Positions 33,314-35,118 of a stretch of 35,118 bases of DNA are shown piece after piece; position 1 is the first letter of the stretch; each line of letters opens with the position of its first letter. The stretch spans positions 1 to 35,118 of the forward strand of contig NZ_SMKD01000056.1 of the NCBI RefSeq assembly GCF_004348595.1. The letters run 5' to 3'. A program made the translations under genes and the position numbers. The notes under the pieces are model-generated. The model had not been told where the DNA came from. It did no database searches and saw only the letters and a program-made list of their open reading frames with translations. Source of the DNA: Micromonospora sp. KC723. GTDB lineage: Bacteria; Actinomycetota; Actinomycetes; Mycobacteriales; Micromonosporaceae.

Positions 33314-33330
33314 TTGCCAAGGTGTGGCAA
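33314..33330. promoter_or_regulatory. Nur-like operator (nickel-responsive repressor)
   Basis: TTGCCA-AGGTG-TGGCAA is a perfect 6-5-6 palindrome. The Nur box known from Streptomyces is TTGCAA-N5-TTGCAA-like; spacing and outer bases agree, with one change per half-site. It covers the predicted -35 of the transporter operon, so a bound repressor would block it. It is also 66 nt upstream of the divergent bcp -10, so that gene may be affected as well. Confidence 0.55.
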
Positions 33331-33395
33331 GAGCCCCCCGGTGGTGGCCGGTCCGCGCGGCGCGTCACCCCACGGTCGTCGACCGGGCCCGGCGG

Positions 33396-33401
33396 TAGGG
33401 T
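33396..33401 (+). promoter_or_regulatory. -10 element of a leaderless promoter (bcp)
   Basis: TAGGGT lies 7 nt before the ATG at 33409, the usual spacing for leaderless genes in actinobacteria. Confidence 0.5.
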
Positions 33402-33408
33402 CGAGGCC

Positions 33409-33885
33409 ATGACCGCGCCCGACCGCCTCACCCCCGGCGACCCCGCCCCCGACCTCACCCTGCCCACCGACACCGGCGGGACGCTCTCCCTGGCCGACCT
33501 GCGCGGCCGCCGGGTCATCCTGTACGCCTACCCGGCCGCGATGACCCCCGGCTGCACCAAGCAGGCCTGCGACTTCCGGGACTCGCTCGCCTCCCTCCAG
33601 GCCGCCGGCTACGAGGTCGTCGGGATCTCCCCCGACAAGCCGGAGAAGCTGGCGAAGTTCCGCGAGCGTGACGCGATCACCTTCCCGCTGGTCGCCGACA
33701 CCGACAAGTCGGTGCTCACCGCGTACGGCGCCTACGGCGAGAAGCAGATGTACGGCCGCACGGTGACCGGGGTGATCCGATCCACCTTCGTCATCGACCC
33801 GGACGGGAAGATCGAACACGCGTTCTACAACGTCAAAGCCACCGGCCACGTCGCCAAACTGCGCCGCGACCTCGGGCTCGACTGA
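33409..33885 (+). CDS. bcp: Thiol peroxidase / BCP-type peroxiredoxin
   Basis: 158 residues. The active site is YPAAMTPGCTKQACDFRDS, with the peroxidatic Cys after TPG and the resolving Cys five residues later, as in 2-Cys BCP enzymes. Further family motifs are GYEVVGISPDKPEKLAKFRE, FPLVADTDKSVLTAYGAYGEK and RSTFVIDPDGKIEHAFYNVKATGHV. It reduces hydrogen peroxide and organic peroxides in the cytoplasm with thioredoxin. It is divergent from the nickel/cobalt transporter operon. Confidence 0.95.
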   Translation: MTAPDRLTPGDPAPDLTLPTDTGGTLSLADLRGRRVILYAYPAAMTPGCTKQACDFRDSLASLQAAGYEVVGISPDKPEKLAKFRERDAITFPLVADTDKSVLTAYGAYGEKQMYGRTVTGVIRSTFVIDPDGKIEHAFYNVKATGHVAKLRRDLGLD

Positions 33886-34033
33886 GCGCGTCACCCCCGG
33901 CCACCTCCGGCGCCGTCCGCGACCGCGCCGGATGTGGTCTACGATGCGGAGGCTGTGACACCCGCCGACAGCCGGGCACCGGCGACCCCGCCGTCGCCCC
34001 GGTGACCGTTGAAGGTGATGGTGTGCACGGCGA

Positions 34034-34108
34034 GGGGCCGTAGCCCAACTGGCAGGAGGCATGCGGTTTAGGTCCGCACCAGTGCGGGTTCGAGTCCCGT
34101 CGGCCCTA
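34034..34108 (+). tRNA. Class I tRNA with UAG anticodon (nominally tRNA-Leu), atypical
   Basis: Acceptor GGGGCCG/CGGCCCT (first pair G-T), T8 A9, D stem GCC/GGC with a long loop holding GG, anticodon stem TGCGG/CCGCA with loop TTTAGGT (anticodon TAG, positions 34069-34071), variable region CCAGT of only 5 nt, T stem GCGGG/CCCGT with TTCGAGT, discriminator A. CCA is not encoded, unlike the other two tRNAs in this window. The anticodon reads CUA (Leu), yet normal bacterial tRNA-Leu has a long variable arm. Identity is therefore uncertain. Confidence 0.75.
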
Positions 34109-34133
34109 CGAGATGTGGCGGCACCGCCGCCGG

Positions 34134-34175
34134 AAACGGTCGGGGGCTGGCTGCGGAGCCAGCCCCCGACCGTTT
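34134..34175. terminator. Strong bidirectional terminator
   Basis: A perfect 19-bp stem (34134-34152 with 34157-34175) and GCGG tetraloop; AAA at one base and TTT at the other gives a short T-run in both directions. It serves the plus-strand tRNA and the minus-strand GyrI-like gene. Confidence 0.85.
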
Positions 34176-34214
34176 CTCGCGGCGGACGCGGAAGCGGAGC
34201 GACACCGCCGTCGG

Positions 34215-34685
34215 CTACTTGACGACGAACGCGACGTCTATCACCGGGTCGTCCGGGCCGGCCGCGACGAAGTCGGTGAAGTACACCTCGCGTGCCGCGT
34301 CCGCCTCCACCAGCCCGTGCTGCTCCAGGTAGTCCGCCACCGCCGCGAACGCCTCACCAACCTGCGGCGGGGCCGCCTGCGACTTCGTCAGCCGTACGAA
34401 CACCTCATGGTGCGCCGGCTCCCGACGCACCATCGCGGCCACCGGTCCCGCCGGCTCCTGGTGGATCGGCAGGCACGTCTCCACCGCGAGGTTCTCCGGG
34501 TCGTACTCCTCGTTGCGGTAGACGACGAAGGTGGGGCCCGCCACCCCACCGTGCTGTTCGGCCAGTTCCGTCAACCGGCCCATCGCCGCGCGCAGGTGGT
34601 CGGGCAGCTCCGCCTGACGTACCCGCTCATGACGTTCGCAGAGCACCACTTGCTCCGCCACGTCACGCCGCTCGATCAGGAACAT
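34215..34685 (-). CDS. GyrI-like / effector-binding domain protein
   Basis: 156 residues from ATG 34685, preceded by GGAGG. The N-terminus (MFLIERRDVAEQVVLCERHERV) and GVAGPTFVVYRNEEYDPENLAVETCLPI, HHEVFVRLTKSQ, VADYLEQHGLVEADAAREVYFTDF follow the beta-alpha-beta-beta repeat of the GyrI-like (SOUL/AraC effector-binding) fold, which binds small hydrophobic or cationic molecules. It has no DNA-binding part, so it is a stand-alone domain. The ORF can be extended to 34907, but that part has non-coding composition. Confidence 0.8.
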   Translation of the reverse strand: MFLIERRDVAEQVVLCERHERVRQAELPDHLRAAMGRLTELAEQHGGVAGPTFVVYRNEEYDPENLAVETCLPIHQEPAGPVAAMVRREPAHHEVFVRLTKSQAAPPQVGEAFAAVADYLEQHGLVEADAAREVYFTDFVAAGPDDPVIDVAFVVK

Positions 34686-34957
34686 CCGAACCTCCGTCGA
34701 TCTGGTGCGAGAACGCCGGCACAGGACACCGAGTTGTCCTCGAATGGATGGCCATAGTCTAAGGTCGATCGCTTCGGACTCGATGGATGAGCCGGTCGGG
34801 ACATGTCCGGCAGCGCAATCACCGAGATGCCCGGATGACCCATCCGGTGCCACGATGCCTGCGGTGCGGTCGGCCGTCGGACCCCGGAACCACGCCACCC
34901 GTCCCACGCGTCGTGCGCCGTGACGCGAACCGTGCCCCGAGTCCTCAGGGAGAAGTC

Positions 34958-35118
34958 ATGTCCGACGCGCCGAGATGCACCGTCGTCGTATCGACCTACA
35001 ACCGTTCGGCACTGCTGCGACACACCCTGGATTCACTGACCCGGCAACGGATGCCCGCCGACCAGTTCGAGGTGATCGTCGTCGACGACGGTTCCAGCGA
35101 CGACACCGCAGACGTCGC
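34958..35118 (+). CDS. Family 2 glycosyltransferase (cut by window edge)
   Basis: Starts at ATG 34958 with AGGGAGAA upstream and runs off the right edge. The 53 visible residues include CTVVVSTYNRSALLRHTLDSL and FEVIVVDDGSSDDTADV, the nucleotide-binding start of GT-A glycosyltransferases (GT2) with the first Asp-Asp pair. Donor and acceptor cannot be determined. The 272-nt gap to the divergent GyrI-like gene shows no other feature I can support. Confidence 0.9.
   Translation, partial: MSDAPRCTVVVSTYNRSALLRHTLDSLTRQRMPADQFEVIVVDDGSSDDTADV

Noticed and set aside
33285..33408. Cobalamin riboswitch upstream of the CbiMNQO-type operon
   Set aside because: Only about 125 nt separate the divergent genes and no B12-box-like stretch is visible; the predicted transcript is practically leaderless.

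Overview
The window is very GC-rich DNA with strong G/C preference at third codon positions, frequent GTG starts, leaderless promoters of the TANNNT type and actinobacterial gene families. The gene content and protein sequences suggest Micromonosporaceae (Micromonospora or a close relative); this is an inference from sequence style, not a database result.

Left part (about 1-17.4 kb) is accessory DNA. It opens with a 5'-truncated relic of a pPIWI_RE defence protein (RNase H/PIWI end only), followed by the integration end of an actinomycete integrative element on the minus strand: a tyrosine integrase broken by one missing base, an excisionase-like HTH protein, a DUF2637 membrane protein and a replication-relaxation protein. 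About 1.1 kb of mostly non-coding, palindrome-rich DNA follows, then a patchwork of small hypotheticals, a frameshifted Nudix hydrolase, a HAD hydrolase, a CYTH protein, an aldo/keto reductase, two 5'-truncated genes fused head to head, and a B12-binding radical SAM protein that lacks the first cysteine of its cluster motif. Next come an APH-like kinase, its frameshifted HTH/TPR regulator, a P-loop kinase and an unknown protein. Several genes here are damaged, mostly by single missing bases.

Right part (17.6-35.1 kb) looks like conserved chromosome with intact genes. It holds tRNA-Lys(CTT), two tandem L,D-transpeptidase lipoproteins, tRNA-His(GTG), oligoribonuclease and a GT87 mannosyltransferase. 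A probable copper-handling locus follows: CopC-CopD-type fusion and YcnI on the minus strand, a ZAS-type anti-sigma factor, and a divergent operon of ECF sigma factor, MauE-like protein, DsbA-like thiol oxidoreductase and a membrane protein whose mature N-terminus is predicted to be His. Then comes a CbiMNQO-type metal ECF transporter operon, probably for nickel, because a Nur-like palindrome overlaps its -35 region. The window closes with a BCP peroxiredoxin, an unusual short-variable-arm tRNA with a UAG anticodon, a GyrI-like protein and the start of a family 2 glycosyltransferase.

The most interesting points are the sigma/anti-sigma-linked copper module with an uncharacterised His-terminal membrane protein, the class I tRNA with a UAG anticodon, the Nur-like site at the nickel/cobalt transporter, and the decayed island containing pPIWI_RE and radical SAM relics.
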